Assembly (NCBI RefSeq): GCF_001888805.2
Contig: NZ_CP019113.1
Location: 3,906,001 to 3,970,000 of the forward strand
Length of the DNA: 64,000 nt
Direction of reading: 5' to 3'
Source of the DNA: Enterobacter sp. SA187
GTDB taxonomy: Bacteria; Pseudomonadota; Gammaproteobacteria; Enterobacterales; Enterobacteriaceae
The position numbers and the translations under genes are program-made. Positions 29,624 to 40,643 of the stretch are shown here, piece by piece; position 1 is the first letter of the stretch, and every line of letters begins with the position of its first letter. The notes below the pieces were generated by a model that was given only the letters and a program-made list of their open reading frames with translations, was not told where the DNA came from and made no database searches.

Positions 29624-32600
29624 GTGAAGTTTTTCGCCCTCTTCATTTATCGTCCGGTGGCCACCATTCTGATTTCGCTGGCCATCACCCTGTGCGGCAT
29701 TCTCGGTTTCCGTATGCTGCCGGTCGCGCCGCTGCCGCAGGTGGATTATCCGGTGATCATGGTCAGCGCCTCGCTGCCGGGCGCGTCGCCGGAAACCATG
29801 GCGTCGTCGGTGGCGACGCCGCTGGAGCGGGCGCTGGGCCGCATTGCCGGGGTCAACGAGATGACCTCCTCCAGTTCGCTGGGCAGCACGCGCATCATTC
29901 TGGAATTCAAATTTGACCGCGACATCAACGGCGCGGCGCGGGATGTGCAGGCGGCGATCAACGCCGCGCAGAGTCTGCTGCCGAGCGGAATGCCAAGCCG
30001 TCCCACCTACCGCAAAGCCAACCCGTCCGACGCGCCTATCATGATCCTGACGCTGACCTCGGACACCTGGTCGCAGGGGCAGCTTTACGATTTCGCCTCC
30101 ACCCAGCTGGCGCAGAATATTGCGCAGATCGAAGGCGTGGGGGATGTCGACGTCGGCGGCAGCTCGCTGCCCGCGGTGCGCGTCGGCCTCAATCCGCAGG
30201 CGCTGTTTAATCAGGGCGTATCGCTGGATGATGTGCGCAGCGCCATCAGCGATGCCAACGTACGCCGTCCGCAGGGGGCAGTGGAAGACGGCACCCACCG
30301 CTGGCAGTTGCAGACCAACGATGAGCTGAAAACGGCGGCGGAATACCAGCCGCTGATCGTCCATTACAACAATGGCGCGGCGGTACGGCTCGGCGATGTC
30401 GCCAGCGTCACCGACTCGGTGGAGAACGTGCGCAACGCCGGGATGACCAACGCCAAACCGGCGATTTTGCTGATGATCCGCAAGCTGCCGGAAGCCAATA
30501 TTATCCAGACCGTCGACAGCATCCGCGCGCAGCTGCCGGAGATGCAGAAAAGCATTCCCGCCGCCATTGATTTACAGATCGCCCAGGATCGCTCGCCGAC
30601 CATTCGCGCCTCGCTGGAGGAAGTGGAACAGACGCTGATTATCTCCGTGGCGCTGGTGATCCTCGTGGTGTTCCTGTTCCTGCGATCCGGTCGCGCAACG
30701 CTGATCCCGGCGGTGGCGGTGCCGGTATCGCTGATCGGTACCTTCGCCGCCATGTATCTGTGCGGATTCAGCCTTAACAACCTGTCGCTGATGGCGCTGA
30801 CCATCGCCACCGGTTTTGTGGTGGATGACGCCATTGTGGTGCTGGAAAATATCTCCCGCCATCTGGAAGCGGGCATGAAGCCGTTGCAGGCAGCGCTTCA
30901 GGGCACGCGGGAAGTGGGCTTTACCGTGCTCTCGATGAGCCTGTCGCTGGTGGCGGTGTTCCTGCCGCTGCTGCTGATGGACGGGCTGCCGGGCCGTCTG
31001 CTGCGCGAGTTCGCCGTGACGCTGTCGGTGGCGATCGGGATTTCGCTGGCGGTATCGCTGACCCTGACGCCGATGATGTGCGGCTGGTTGCTGAAAAGCG
31101 CGAAACCGCGCAGCCGCCCGCGCGAGCGGGGTTTTGGTCGCCTGCTGGTAGCCATGCAGCAGGGTTATGGCCGTTCGCTGAAATGGGTGCTCAGGCACAC
31201 CCGGCTGGTGGGCGCGGTGCTGCTCGGCACTATCGTGCTCAACGTCTGGCTCTATATCTCGATCCCGAAAACCTTCTTCCCGGAGCAGGATACCGGCGTG
31301 CTGATGGGCGGCATTCAGGCGGACCAGAGCATTTCCTTCCAGGCAATGCGCGGCAAGCTGGAGGATTTCATGAAGATCATCCGTGACGATCCGGCGGTGG
31401 ATAACGTCACCGGCTTTACCGGCGGTTCGCGGGTGAACAGCGGCATGATGTTTATCACCCTCAAATCCCGCGATGAGCGCCATGAAAGCGCCCAGCAGAT
31501 CATCGACCGTTTGCGCGTGAAGCTGGCGAAAGAGCCGGGAGCGAATCTGTTTTTGATGGCGGTGCAGGATATTCGCGTCGGCGGACGCCAGTCCAACGCC
31601 AGCTATCAGTACGCCCTGCTGTCGGATGATTTAAGCGCCCTGCGCGAGTGGGAGCCGAAGATCCGTAAAGCGCTGGCGGCGCTGCCGCAGCTGGCGGACG
31701 TGAATTCGGATCAGCAGGACAACGGCGCGGAAATGAATCTGATCTACGATCGCGAAACCATGTCACGCCTCGGCATCAGCGTGCAGGCCGCCAACAGCCT
31801 GCTGAATAACGCCTTCGGCCAGCGGCAGGTCTCCACCATTTATCAGCCGCTGAACCAGTATAAAGTGGTGATGGAAGTCGATCCCCGCTACACCCAGGAC
31901 ATCAGCGCGCTGGATAAAATGTTTGTGATTAACAACGACGGCAAAGCCATTCCGCTGTCCTATTTTGCGAAATGGCAGCCCGCCAATGCGCCGCTGTCGG
32001 TGAACCATCAGGGACTGTCGGCGGCGTCAACCATCGCCTTTAACCTGCCCACCGGCGTGTCGCTGTCGGAAGCGAGCGACGCCATTAATCGCGCCATGAC
32101 GCAGCTCGGCGTGCCCTCCTCGGTGCGCGGCAGTTTTGCGGGAACGGCGCAGGTGTTCCAGGACACCATGAGCTCGCAGGTGATCCTGATCCTTGCGGCC
32201 ATTGCCACCGTGTATATCGTGCTGGGGGTGCTGTATGAGAGCTATATTCATCCGCTGACGATTTTGTCGACGCTGCCGTCCGCTGGCGTCGGGGCGCTGC
32301 TGGCGCTGGAGCTGTTCGGCGCGCCCTTCAGCCTGATCGCGCTGATTGGCATTATGCTGCTGATTGGTATCGTGAAGAAAAACGCCATCATGATGGTGGA
32401 TTTCGCCCTTGAGGCGCAACGTAATGGCAATATGACGCCGGACGAAGCCATTTTCCAGGCCTGTCTGCTGCGTTTTCGGCCGATCATGATGACCACCCTG
32501 GCGGCGCTGTTTGGCGCGCTGCCGCTGGTGATCTCCGCCGGGGATGGTTCGGAACTGCGCCAGCCGCTGGGCATCACCATCGTCGGCGGGCTGGTGATGA

Positions 32601-32701
32601 GCCAGCTGCTGACGCTGTACACCACACCGGTGGTGTATCTGTTCTTTGATCGTCTGCGGCTGCGCTTTACGCGTAAAAACCAACAGCTGATAAGTGAGTA
32701 A
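29624..32701 (+). CDS. mdtC: RND multidrug transporter subunit MdtC
   Basis: Second RND subunit of the MdtB2C heterotrimer. 1025 residues, the E. coli length. It begins with GTG immediately after the mdtB TAA (GAGGAGG ribosome site inside mdtB), giving [18 protein letters not shown]. Proton-relay aspartates in [19 protein letters not shown] and the [17 protein letters not shown] motif are present. Strong parallel similarity to MdtB marks an old tandem duplication. Confidence 0.97.
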   Translation: MKFFALFIYRPVATILISLAITLCGILGFRMLPVAPLPQVDYPVIMVSASLPGASPETMASSVATPLERALGRIAGVNEMTSSSSLGSTRIILEFKFDRDINGAARDVQAAINAAQSLLPSGMPSRPTYRKANPSDAPIMILTLTSDTWSQGQLYDFASTQLAQNIAQIEGVGDVDVGGSSLPAVRVGLNPQALFNQGVSLDDVRSAISDANVRRPQGAVEDGTHRWQLQTNDELKTAAEYQPLIVHYNNGAAVRLGDVASVTDSVENVRNAGMTNAKPAILLMIRKLPEANIIQTVDSIRAQLPEMQKSIPAAIDLQIAQDRSPTIRASLEEVEQTLIISVALVILVVFLFLRSGRATLIPAVAVPVSLIGTFAAMYLCGFSLNNLSLMALTIATGFVVDDAIVVLENISRHLEAGMKPLQAALQGTREVGFTVLSMSLSLVAVFLPLLLMDGLPGRLLREFAVTLSVAIGISLAVSLTLTPMMCGWLLKSAKPRSRPRERGFGRLLVAMQQGYGRSLKWVLRHTRLVGAVLLGTIVLNVWLYISIPKTFFPEQDTGVLMGGIQADQSISFQAMRGKLEDFMKIIRDDPAVDNVTGFTGGSRVNSGMMFITLKSRDERHESAQQIIDRLRVKLAKEPGANLFLMAVQDIRVGGRQSNASYQYALLSDDLSALREWEPKIRKALAALPQLADVNSDQQDNGAEMNLIYDRETMSRLGISVQAANSLLNNAFGQRQVSTIYQPLNQYKVVMEVDPRYTQDISALDKMFVINNDGKAIPLSYFAKWQPANAPLSVNHQGLSAASTIAFNLPTGVSLSEASDAINRAMTQLGVPSSVRGSFAGTAQVFQDTMSSQVILILAAIATVYIVLGVLYESYIHPLTILSTLPSAGVGALLALELFGAPFSLIALIGIMLLIGIVKKNAIMMVDFALEAQRNGNMTPDEAIFQACLLRFRPIMMTTLAALFGALPLVISAGDGSELRQPLGITIVGGLVMSQLLTLYTTPVVYLFFDRLRLRFTRKNQQLISE

Positions 32702-34111
32702 ATGACCGACCTGTCCAGGAACGTACGCTGGCAATTGTGGATCGTCGCCGTGGGCTTTTTCATGCAGGCGCTGGATACCACCATTGTGAATACCGCCCTC
32801 CCCTCGATGGCGCAAAGCCTCGGGGAGAGTCCGCTGCATATGCATATGGTGATCGTCGCCTATGTGCTGACGGTGGCGGTGATGCTACCCGCCAGCGGCT
32901 GGCTGGCGGATAAAGTTGGCGTGCGTAATGTTTTTTTCAGCGCCATCGTGCTGTTCACGCTTGGCTCACTGTTCTGCGCCCGCGCCGCCACCCTGGATGA
33001 GCTGGTAATGGCCCGCGTATTACAGGGCGTCGGCGGGGCGATGATGGTGCCGGTCGGACGGCTGACGGTGATGAAAATCGTGCCCCGCGCGCAGTATATG
33101 GCGGCGATGACCTTCGTCACCCTGCCCGGCCAGGTGGGGCCGCTGTTAGGCCCGGCGCTCGGCGGCGTGCTGGTGGAGTATGCCTCCTGGCACTGGATCT
33201 TTTTGATTAATCTGCCGGTGGGCATTCTCGGCGCCATCGCCACGCTGTGGCTGATGCCGAACTACACCCTGCAAACCCGCCGTTTCGATATGTGGGGGTT
33301 TGTGCTGCTGGCGCTGGGCATGGCGGCGCTGACGCTGGCGCTGGACGGACAAAAAGCAGACGGACAGTCTCCGCTGTTGCCGATCCTGCTGGTGGCGGCA
33401 GGCGTGGTGGCGCTGCTGCTCTATCTGCGTCACGCCAGAAACAATGAGCGCGCGCTGTTCCGGTTAACGCTGTTTCGCACCCGCAGTTTTTCCCTCGGCC
33501 TGCTCGGCAGCTTCGCCGGACGCATCGGCAGCGGCATGTTGCCCTTTATGACGCCGGTGTTTTTGCAGATTGGCCTCGGTTTTTCGCCGTTTCACGCCGG
33601 GCTGATGATGATCCCGATGGTGCTCGGCAGCATGGGCATGAAGCGGATTGTGGTGCAGGTGGTCAACCGTTTCGGTTATCGCCGGGTGCTGGTGGGCAGC
33701 ACGCTCGGGCTGGCGCTGGTCAGCCTGCTGTTTATGACCACCGCGCTGCTCGGCTGGTATTATCTGCTGCCGGTGGTGCTGTTTATGCAGGGCATGATCA
33801 ACTCGATGCGCTTCTCGTCGATGAATACCCTGACGCTGAAAGATCTGCCCGACGAGCTGGCGAGCAGCGGCAACAGCCTGCTGTCGATGGTGATGCAGCT
33901 GTCGATGAGCATCGGGGTTTCCGTGGCCGGGCTGCTGCTCGGCCTGTTCGGTCAGCACCATCTGACGGCGGACAGCGGCGTGGCGCATCACGTCTTTATC
34001 TATACCTGGCTGTGCATGGCGGCGATCATCGCCCTGCCCGCGCTGGTGTTTGCCCGCGTACCCAACGACGCCAGTAAAAATGTACTGATTGCCCGGCGCA
34101 AAAGGAGATAA
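32702..34111 (+). CDS. mdtD: MFS transporter MdtD (DHA2/EmrB family)
   Basis: Inner-membrane major facilitator protein with 14 predicted helices, encoded in the mdtABC operon; not required for MdtABC-mediated resistance and linked to iron-citrate export in some work. 469 residues. The DHA2 motif C-like segment ([20 protein letters not shown]) and the first-helix motif [20 protein letters not shown] are visible. The ATG follows the mdtC TAA without a gap. Confidence 0.94.
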   Translation: MTDLSRNVRWQLWIVAVGFFMQALDTTIVNTALPSMAQSLGESPLHMHMVIVAYVLTVAVMLPASGWLADKVGVRNVFFSAIVLFTLGSLFCARAATLDELVMARVLQGVGGAMMVPVGRLTVMKIVPRAQYMAAMTFVTLPGQVGPLLGPALGGVLVEYASWHWIFLINLPVGILGAIATLWLMPNYTLQTRRFDMWGFVLLALGMAALTLALDGQKADGQSPLLPILLVAAGVVALLLYLRHARNNERALFRLTLFRTRSFSLGLLGSFAGRIGSGMLPFMTPVFLQIGLGFSPFHAGLMMIPMVLGSMGMKRIVVQVVNRFGYRRVLVGSTLGLALVSLLFMTTALLGWYYLLPVVLFMQGMINSMRFSSMNTLTLKDLPDELASSGNSLLSMVMQLSMSIGVSVAGLLLGLFGQHHLTADSGVAHHVFIYTWLCMAAIIALPALVFARVPNDASKNVLIARRKRR

Positions 34112-34113
34112 CA

Positions 34114-35517
34114 ATGAAACTGTGGCGGCCGGGTATTACCGGCAAACTGTTCCTCGCGATTTTCGCCACCTGTATTGTGCTGCTGATCAGCATGCACTGG
34201 GCAGTGCGCGTCAGCTTTGAGCGCGGCTTTATCGACTACATCAAGAACGGCAATGAACAGCGGCTACAGATGCTGAGCGATGCGCTGGGGGAGCAGTATC
34301 AGCTGCACGGCGACTGGCGTTTTTTACGAAATAATGACCGTTTTGTGTTCCAGATCCTGCGCTCGTTCGAGCACGATGACGACGATGACCGGCCTGGGCC
34401 GGGAATGCCGCCCCACGGCTGGCGCACCCAGTTCTGGGTTGTCGATCAGGACAGACATGTGCTGGTCGGCCCGCGCTCGCCGGTGCCGCGGGAAGGCACG
34501 CGCCGGGCGATTGTGGTGAACGGCGCGAACGTCGGCTGGGTGGTGGCCTCGCCGGTTGAACGCCTGACGCGCAATACCGACATTAACTTTGATCGCCAGC
34601 AGCGGCGCACCAGCTGGCTGATCGTCGGCCTGGCCACCCTGCTGGCGGCGCTGGCGACCTTTTTACTGGCGCGCGGCCTGCTGGCGCCGGTCAAACGCCT
34701 TGTGGAAGGTACACATAAACTCGCCGCCGGGGATTTCTCCACCCGCGTCACCCCCACCAGCCCTGATGAGCTGGGCAAACTGGCGAACGACTTTAACCAG
34801 CTCGCCAGCACGCTGGAGAAAAACCAGCAGATGCGGCGGGATTTTATGGCGGATATTTCCCATGAACTGCGCACGCCGCTGGCGGTGCTGCGTGGCGAAC
34901 TGGAGGCGATCCAGGACGGCGTGCGCCAGTTCACGCCGGAGTCGGTGGCCTCTTTGCAGGCGGAAGTGGGCACCCTGACCAAACTGGTGAACGATCTGCA
35001 CCAGCTGTCGATGTCCGACGAAGGCGCGCTGGCCTATCAGAAAGCGCCGGTGGACGTCATCACCCTGCTGGAGATGGCCGCGGGTGTGTTCCGTGAACGC
35101 TTCGCCAGCCGTCAGTTATCCCTCAACGCCTCGTTAACCGAATCCGCCACCGTGTTTGGTGACCGCGACCGGCTGATGCAGCTGTTTAATAATCTGCTGG
35201 AAAACAGCCTGCGTTATACCGACGCGGGCGGGCAGCTGCTGATCAGCGCCCGCACCAGGGGCAACGCGGTGCTGCTGACCTTTGCCGACAGCGGGCCGGG
35301 CGTCACCGACGAACAGCTCGCCCGACTGTTTGAACGTTTTTACCGTACCGAAGGCTCCCGCAACCGCACCAGCGGCGGCTCGGGACTGGGGCTGGCGATC
35401 TGCGTGAACATCGTCGAAGCCCACGGCGGCGCCCTTCATGCTGCCCATTCGCCTTTTGGTGGGGTAAGCATTACAGTTGAACTACCGCTGGAACGCGACA
35501 AAACGAGAGATGTATGA
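34114..35517 (+). CDS. baeS: Sensor histidine kinase BaeS
   Basis: Envelope-stress sensor kinase responding to indole, flavonoids, tannins and misfolded envelope proteins; phosphorylates BaeR. 467 residues. Two membrane helices (about 10-30 and 165-187) flank a periplasmic domain with an acidic Asp run (about residues 88-93). A HAMP linker, the H-box [20 protein letters not shown] (phospho-accepting His) and the G-boxes ([17 protein letters not shown]) follow. Overlaps baeR by 4 nt. Confidence 0.96.
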   Translation: MKLWRPGITGKLFLAIFATCIVLLISMHWAVRVSFERGFIDYIKNGNEQRLQMLSDALGEQYQLHGDWRFLRNNDRFVFQILRSFEHDDDDDRPGPGMPPHGWRTQFWVVDQDRHVLVGPRSPVPREGTRRAIVVNGANVGWVVASPVERLTRNTDINFDRQQRRTSWLIVGLATLLAALATFLLARGLLAPVKRLVEGTHKLAAGDFSTRVTPTSPDELGKLANDFNQLASTLEKNQQMRRDFMADISHELRTPLAVLRGELEAIQDGVRQFTPESVASLQAEVGTLTKLVNDLHQLSMSDEGALAYQKAPVDVITLLEMAAGVFRERFASRQLSLNASLTESATVFGDRDRLMQLFNNLLENSLRYTDAGGQLLISARTRGNAVLLTFADSGPGVTDEQLARLFERFYRTEGSRNRTSGGSGLGLAICVNIVEAHGGALHAAHSPFGGVSITVELPLERDKTRDV

Positions 35518-36236
35518 CTGAGTTACCGATAGACGAAAACACCCCACGCATTCTGATTGTCGAAGACGAGCCGAAGCTCGGCCAGTTGCTGATTGATTAC
35601 CTTAAAGCTGCGGGCTACGCGCCGACACTGATCGGCCACGGCGACCAGGTGCTGCCTTACGTGCGCCAGTCGCCGCCGGATCTGATGCTGCTGGATCTAA
35701 TGCTGCCCGGCACCGACGGCCTCACCTTGTGCCGCGAGATCCGCCGCTTTTCCGATCTGCCCATTGTGATGGTCACCGCCCGCATCGAAGAGATCGACCG
35801 TCTGCTGGGGCTGGAAATCGGCGCGGATGACTATATCTGCAAACCCTACAGCCCGCGGGAAGTGGTGGCGCGGGTAAAAACCATTCTGCGCCGCTGCAAA
35901 CCGCAGCGTGAATTACAGACGCTGGATGCGCAAAGCCCGCTGGTCATCGACGAAGGCCGTTTTCAGGCGAGCTGGCACGGCAAAATGCTGGATCTCACCC
36001 CGGCAGAATTCCGCCTGCTGAAAACCCTCTCCGGCGAGCCGGGAAAAGTCTTCTCCCGCGAGCAGCTGCTGAACCACCTGTATGACGACTACCGCGTGGT
36101 GACAGATCGCACTATCGACAGCCATATTAAAAATCTGCGCCGCAAGCTGGAGGCGCTGGACGAAGCGCAGTCGTTTATCCGCGCGGTGTACGGCGTCGGC
36201 TATCGCTGGGAAGCGGATATGTGCCGCGTGGCCTGA
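35514..36236 (+). CDS. baeR: Response regulator BaeR (OmpR family)
   Basis: DNA-binding response regulator that activates mdtABCD, spy and acrD. 240 residues. The receiver domain has acidic pocket IVEDE, phospho-acceptor Asp in [10 protein letters not shown] (about residue 61) and the conserved Lys in [15 protein letters not shown]-terminal winged helix (about 140-235, [15 protein letters not shown]) follows. Last gene of the mdt-bae operon. The yegP gene that follows in E. coli is absent. Confidence 0.96.
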   Translation: MTELPIDENTPRILIVEDEPKLGQLLIDYLKAAGYAPTLIGHGDQVLPYVRQSPPDLMLLDLMLPGTDGLTLCREIRRFSDLPIVMVTARIEEIDRLLGLEIGADDYICKPYSPREVVARVKTILRRCKPQRELQTLDAQSPLVIDEGRFQASWHGKMLDLTPAEFRLLKTLSGEPGKVFSREQLLNHLYDDYRVVTDRTIDSHIKNLRRKLEALDEAQSFIRAVYGVGYRWEADMCRVA

Positions 36237-36244
36237 GCCTTCAC

Positions 36245-36280
36245 GGGGCGGGGAAACACACCGGTTTACTCCCCCGCCCC
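36245..36280 (+). terminator. GC-rich hairpin after baeR
   Basis: A perfect 9-bp inverted repeat GGGGCGGGG / CCCCGCCCC with an 18-nt loop begins 8 nt after the baeR stop. It lacks a following T-run, so it is a possible but not classical intrinsic terminator of the mdt-bae operon. Confidence 0.45.
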
Positions 36281-36372
36281 ACAGCGCTACAATTCCCGCC
36301 CTAAAATTAAGGGATCTCCCCGACCGTCTCACCCCGTGAGCGGATCTGACCTGTCATCAGAACGAGAAAATC

Positions 36373-37734
36373 ATGTTTAAACCGGAACTCCTCTCCCCGG
36401 CGGGAACGCTGAAGAATATGCGTTACGCCTTTGCCTATGGTGCCGATGCGGTATACGCGGGCCAGCCGCGCTACTCCCTGCGCGTGCGTAATAACGAATT
36501 CAACCACGAGAATTTACAGCTGGGCATCAATGAAGCCCATGCCCTTGGTAAAAAATTCTACGTGGTGGTGAATATTGCGCCGCACAACGCGAAGCTGAAA
36601 ACCTTTATTCGCGATCTGACGCCGGTGGTGGAAATGGGGCCGGACGCGCTGATTATGTCCGATCCGGGGTTAATCATGCTGGTGCGCGAGCACTTCCCGC
36701 AGATGGATATTCACCTGTCGGTGCAGGCGAACGCCGTCAACTGGGCGACGGTGAAGTTCTGGAAAAGCATGGGCCTGACGCGGGTGATTTTATCCCGTGA
36801 GCTGTCGCTGGATGAAATCGCCGAGATCCGCGCCCAGGTGCCGGATATGGAAATCGAAATCTTTGTCCACGGCGCGCTGTGCATGGCCTACTCCGGGCGT
36901 TGCCTGCTGTCGGGCTATATCAACAAACGCGATCCGAATCAGGGCACCTGCACCAACGCCTGCCGCTGGGAATATAACGTCCAGGAAGGCAAAGAGGACG
37001 ACGTGGGTAATATCGTGCATGTGCATGAGCCGATCCCGGTGAAAAACGTCGAGCCGACGCTGGGCATCGGCGCGCCGACCGACAGCGTATTTATGATCGA
37101 GGAAGCCAAACGTCCGGGGGAATACATGACCGCCTTCGAAGACGAGCACGGCACCTACATCATGAACTCGAAAGATCTGCGGGCGATCGCTCACGTACCG
37201 CGCCTGACGGAAATGGGCGTACACTCGCTGAAAATCGAAGGCCGCACCAAATCCTATTACTACTGCGCGCGCACCGCGCAGGTATACCGTAAAGCCATTG
37301 ATGACGCCGCCGCCGGGCTGCCGTTCGATGAGAGCCTGATGGACACGCTGGAAGGCCTGGCGCACCGCGGCTATACCGAGGGTTTCCTGCGTCGTCATAC
37401 CCATGATGATTACCAGAATTACGAATACGGTTTTTCCGTTTCCGAGCGCCAGCAGTTTGTCGGGGAATTTACCGGCGAGCGCAACGGCCATCTTGCCGCC
37501 GTACAGGTGAAAAACAAATTCAGCGTCGGCGACAGCCTGGAATTGATGACGCCGAAAGGGAACGTCAATTTCACGCTGGAGCATATGGAAAACAGCAAAG
37601 GCGAAGCCATGCCGGTGGCGCCAGGCGACGGCTATACCGTCTGGCTGCCGGTGCCGGAAGATATGGCGCTGGAGTATGCGCTCCTGATGCGTAATTTCAA
37701 CGGCGAAAACACCCGCGCGCCGCACGGTAATTAG
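36373..37734 (+). CDS. trhP: tRNA 5-hydroxyuridine synthesis protein TrhP (U32 family)
   Basis: Prephenate-dependent tRNA hydroxylation protein making ho5U at wobble position 34 (formerly yegQ, peptidase U32). 453 residues. The U32 signature EIFVHGALCMAYSGRCLLS (about residues 156-174) and the nearby cysteines (GTCTNACRW) that probably bind an iron-sulfur cluster are visible. C-terminal beta-barrel domain from about residue 350. Conserved neighbour of the cyaR small RNA gene. Confidence 0.94.
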   Translation: MFKPELLSPAGTLKNMRYAFAYGADAVYAGQPRYSLRVRNNEFNHENLQLGINEAHALGKKFYVVVNIAPHNAKLKTFIRDLTPVVEMGPDALIMSDPGLIMLVREHFPQMDIHLSVQANAVNWATVKFWKSMGLTRVILSRELSLDEIAEIRAQVPDMEIEIFVHGALCMAYSGRCLLSGYINKRDPNQGTCTNACRWEYNVQEGKEDDVGNIVHVHEPIPVKNVEPTLGIGAPTDSVFMIEEAKRPGEYMTAFEDEHGTYIMNSKDLRAIAHVPRLTEMGVHSLKIEGRTKSYYYCARTAQVYRKAIDDAAAGLPFDESLMDTLEGLAHRGYTEGFLRRHTHDDYQNYEYGFSVSERQQFVGEFTGERNGHLAAVQVKNKFSVGDSLELMTPKGNVNFTLEHMENSKGEAMPVAPGDGYTVWLPVPEDMALEYALLMRNFNGENTRAPHGN

Positions 37735-37760
37735 TTCAGCGGGGTTATTTTTTCGGGAGA

Positions 37761-37776
37761 TTAGAATCGGATCACA
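37761..37776 (+). promoter_or_regulatory. CRP-like site of the cyaR promoter
   Basis: TTAGA-N6-TCACA matches the CRP consensus TGTGA-N6-TCACA fully in the right half and in 3 of 5 positions on the left. Its centre is about 42 nt upstream of the inferred cyaR start, the class II position. TAATAT at 37798-37803 is a good -10. CRP control of cyaR is known in E. coli and Salmonella. Confidence 0.65.
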
Positions 37777-37810
37777 TACCGCTTCGTTCTTTATGGGTAA
37801 TATCGCGCCT

Positions 37811-37896
37811 GCTGAAAAACATAATCCATAAATGCTAGCTGTACCAGGAACCACCTCCTTAGCCTGCGTAATCTCCCTTACGCAGGCTTATTTTTT
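37811..37896 (+). ncRNA. cyaR: CyaR small regulatory RNA
   Basis: Hfq-dependent, cAMP-CRP-activated small RNA that represses ompX, luxS, nadE and others. The sequence begins GCTGAAAAACATAA and contains the conserved seed ACCAGGAACCACCTCC, which pairs with Shine-Dalgarno regions. It ends in a strong terminator stem AGCCTGCGTAA / TTACGCAGGCT followed by TTATTTTTT. Position just after trhP is as in E. coli. Transcript ends are inferred by comparison, not measured. Confidence 0.93.
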
Positions 37897-37977
37897 CCCC
37901 GCCTTTCAGTTTCTTCTTACGCGCTCTGCTTCCGCCTGAGATACACTCTTCTCATTGGTTCTTTTCGAGGTAGCAGG

Positions 37978-38877
37978 ATGAGCACCTATACATCCAGTTT
38001 GATGATTTTGAATGGCAAAAACGCCGGTGACGAGACGCTGCGCGAAGCCATCACCTTACTGCGCGATGAAGGCATCGATATTCAGGTCAGAGTGACCTGG
38101 GAAAAAGGCGATGCGGAGCGCTATGTGCGGGAGGCGGTGCAGCTTGGCGTGGCGACGGTGATCGCCGGCGGCGGCGATGGCACCATCAACGAAGTGGCGA
38201 CGGCGCTGTATAAAAACGGCGGCGAAAACGCCCCGGCGCTGGGTATTCTGCCGCTGGGCACAGCAAACGATTTCGCCACCAGCACCGCGATCCCCGAGTC
38301 GCTGGACAAAGCGTTGCAGCTGGCGATTATCGGCAAGGCGGTAGCGGTGGATCTGGCGCAGGTCAATGATGACACCTGTTTTATCAATATGGCGACCGGC
38401 GGCTTCGGTACGCGGATCACCACCGAAACGCCGGAAAAACTGAAGGCCGCCCTCGGCGGCGTCTCTTATCTGATCCACGGTCTGATGCGCATGGATACGC
38501 TGAAGCCGGACCGCTGCGAGATCAAAGGCGATAACTTTCAGTGGCAGGGCGATGCGCTGGTGATCGGCATCGGCAATGGCCGTCAGGCGGGCGGCGGGCA
38601 ACAGCTCTGCCCGGACGCGCTGATTAACGATGGCCTGCTGCATCTGCGCATTTTTACCGGCGAGGAACTGCTGCCGGCGCTCTTCACCACCCTCACCCAG
38701 CCGGAAGACAGTCCGAATATTATCGACGGTAAATCGGCGTGGTTTGAAGTGACCGCCCCGCACGATATTACCTTTAACCTCGACGGCGAGCCGCTCAGCG
38801 GGCAGCGTTTCCGCATTGAAGTATTGCCCGGCGCACTGAAGTGCCGTTTGCCGCCGGATTGCCCGTTATTACGTTAA
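37978..38877 (+). CDS. yegS: Lipid kinase YegS
   Basis: Diacylglycerol-kinase-fold enzyme; the E. coli homologue phosphorylates phosphatidylglycerol in vitro. 299 residues. The nucleotide-binding motif [15 protein letters not shown] is at about residues 62-76, with the conserved [13 protein letters not shown] and [10 protein letters not shown] segments. The C-terminal beta-sandwich ends [11 protein letters not shown]. The start at 37978 is preceded by GAGGTAGCAGG. Monocistronic by context. Confidence 0.94.
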   Translation: MSTYTSSLMILNGKNAGDETLREAITLLRDEGIDIQVRVTWEKGDAERYVREAVQLGVATVIAGGGDGTINEVATALYKNGGENAPALGILPLGTANDFATSTAIPESLDKALQLAIIGKAVAVDLAQVNDDTCFINMATGGFGTRITTETPEKLKAALGGVSYLIHGLMRMDTLKPDRCEIKGDNFQWQGDALVIGIGNGRQAGGGQQLCPDALINDGLLHLRIFTGEELLPALFTTLTQPEDSPNIIDGKSAWFEVTAPHDITFNLDGEPLSGQRFRIEVLPGALKCRLPPDCPLLR

Positions 38878-38889
38878 TGGCGTTGATAA

Positions 38890-38967
38890 TGCCGGGTGGC
38901 GGCTGCGCCTTACCCGGCCTACAGCGCGAATAGCGAGTAGGCCCGGCAAGCGTAGCGCCGCCGGGCA
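38890..38967. repeat. REP/BIME element after yegS
   Basis: Inverted pair of REP units (GCCGGGTGGCGGCTGCG...TTACCCGGCCTAC and GTAGGCCCGGCAAGCG...GCGCCGCCGGGCA) in the gap between convergent yegS and the ABC transporter operon. Confidence 0.8.
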
Positions 38968-38986
38968 AGGAGCAATGAGCAAACCA

Positions 38987-39760
38987 TTAATACGCCGCCA
39001 CCTCCCGTGCCATCTCCCGGCTGTACTGCTGGCTGGCGCTGACCAGCATCTGCGTGTAGTCGGTTTTCGCCCCGCCGCTCACCAGCTCGTCCACCGTCAG
39101 GGTTTCGAGGATCTTACCGTACTGCATCACCGCCACCTTCTGGCACAGATGGGCGATCACCCCCAGATCGTGCGTCACCATCAGATAGGTCAGCTTCGAC
39201 TCCTGATGCAGCTCCGCCAGCAGATTGAGAATTTCCGCCTGCACTGACACATCCAGCGCCGAGGTGGGTTCATCCAGCAACAGCACCTGCGGTTCAAGGA
39301 TCAGCGCTCTGGCAATGGCCACGCGCTGGCGCTGGCCGCCGGACAGCTGATGCGGATAGCGGTCGCGAAACGCGCGGTTCAGCCCGACCTTATCCAGCAG
39401 CGAATTAATACGCCGGTCGCGGTCAGGAATGCCGTGGATTTGCAGCGGCTCTTCCAGAATATCGCCGATGGTGTGACGCGGATGCAGCGAACCGTAGGGA
39501 TCCTGAAACACCATCTGCACCAGCCGACAGCGCTGCTGATTGATGCGGTGATCGAGCTTCTGGCCGTTAATCGCCAGCTCTCCCTGCCAGTGGGTAAACA
39601 GGCCCGCCAGGCATTTCAGTACCGTGGTTTTTCCGGATCCCGACTCCCCCACCAGACCGTAAATCTCCCCCGGCTGCACGCTGAAATTAACGTCAAACAG
39701 CACCTGATTGCGCTTGTCGCCCTCGCCGAACTCCAGACTTAAGTTTCTGACATCGATCAT
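38987..39760 (-). CDS. Oligopeptide-type ABC transporter ATPase (DppF/OppF-like)
   Basis: Second nucleotide-binding subunit of a Dpp/Opp-type importer. 257 residues. Walker A GESGSGKTT (about residues 38-46), signature LSGGQRQRVAIARAL, Walker B VLLLDEPTSALD and the switch histidine in MVTHDLGVIAHL are complete. Last gene of a six-gene minus-strand operon headed by an enolase-superfamily enzyme. Substrate cannot be read from the ATPase. Confidence 0.9.
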   Translation of the reverse strand: MIDVRNLSLEFGEGDKRNQVLFDVNFSVQPGEIYGLVGESGSGKTTVLKCLAGLFTHWQGELAINGQKLDHRINQQRCRLVQMVFQDPYGSLHPRHTIGDILEEPLQIHGIPDRDRRINSLLDKVGLNRAFRDRYPHQLSGGQRQRVAIARALILEPQVLLLDEPTSALDVSVQAEILNLLAELHQESKLTYLMVTHDLGVIAHLCQKVAVMQYGKILETLTVDELVSGGAKTDYTQMLVSASQQYSREMAREVAAY

Positions 39761-39770
39761 AATCTGCCCC

Positions 39771-40643
39771 TTATTCGTGAAGCCAGCTGGCCTGGCGCTG
39801 CAAAACCGGCAGCACCGGGCGGCGATGGTGAATTTCCGGCAGCGCGTTGATTAACCCCTGCGTGTAGGGGTGCTGCGCGTTATCAAGATCTTTCGCGGCG
39901 ATGGATTCCACCACCCGTCCGGCGTACATCACCAGCACGCGATCGCAAAAGCTGCGCACCAGATTGATGTCGTGGCTGATAAAAATCAGCCCCAGCCCGC
40001 GGGAGGCCACCAGATCGTCCAGCAGCCCGAGCACCTGCAAACGCACCGACACGTCCAGCGCGGAGGTGGGTTCGTCGGCGATCACCAGTTCCGGATCGGT
40101 GATCAGCATCATGGCGATCATGATGCGCTGCCCCTGACCGCCGGAGATTTCGTGGGGATAAAGGCTGTAAACCCGCTCCGGCTGGCGAATACGTACCACA
40201 TCCAGCATCTCCATCACTTTCACTTTCGCCTCGGCTTTGCGCCCCGGATGGTGCGTCAGCCAGGCTTCGGCGATCTGATCCCCGACGCACACCACCGGGT
40301 TGAGGGAGTATTTCGGATCCTGCATGATCATCGAAATACGTTTGCCGCGCACGGTGCGCATCTGCGCTTCGCTGACGTTGCGCAGATCGATATCGCCAAA
40401 ATGCATACGTTCGGCGGTAATGCGTGCTTTAGCCGGATGCAGACGCATCAGCGCGCGCCCGACGGTGGATTTACCGGAGCCGGACTCGCCGACAATCGCC
40501 AGCTTTTCCCGGCCCAGCTGGAAGGAGACGCCGCGTACCGCGTTGGTCACCGTACGCCCGTTGACAAAATCGACGTGCAGATCGCGCACGTCAAGCAGGG
40601 GCGAATTATTCGCTGCGAGGATCGAGGATGTCACGTAGGCCAT
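39771..40643 (-). CDS. Oligopeptide-type ABC transporter ATPase (DppD/OppD-like)
   Basis: First nucleotide-binding subunit of the importer. 290 residues. Walker A GESGSGKSTVGRALM, signature ISGGQGQRIMIAMML (LSGGQ variant), Walker B LVIADEPTSALD and ISHDINLVRSF are visible. The C-terminal extension HPYTQGLINALPEI is typical of peptide-transporter ATPases. The ATG overlaps the upstream permease by 38 nt. An AGGAG lies flush against this ATG and is better spaced for a GTG three codons later (40634), so the true start may be there. Confidence 0.9.
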   Translation of the reverse strand: MAYVTSSILAANNSPLLDVRDLHVDFVNGRTVTNAVRGVSFQLGREKLAIVGESGSGKSTVGRALMRLHPAKARITAERMHFGDIDLRNVSEAQMRTVRGKRISMIMQDPKYSLNPVVCVGDQIAEAWLTHHPGRKAEAKVKVMEMLDVVRIRQPERVYSLYPHEISGGQGQRIMIAMMLITDPELVIADEPTSALDVSVRLQVLGLLDDLVASRGLGLIFISHDINLVRSFCDRVLVMYAGRVVESIAAKDLDNAQHPYTQGLINALPEIHHRRPVLPVLQRQASWLHE

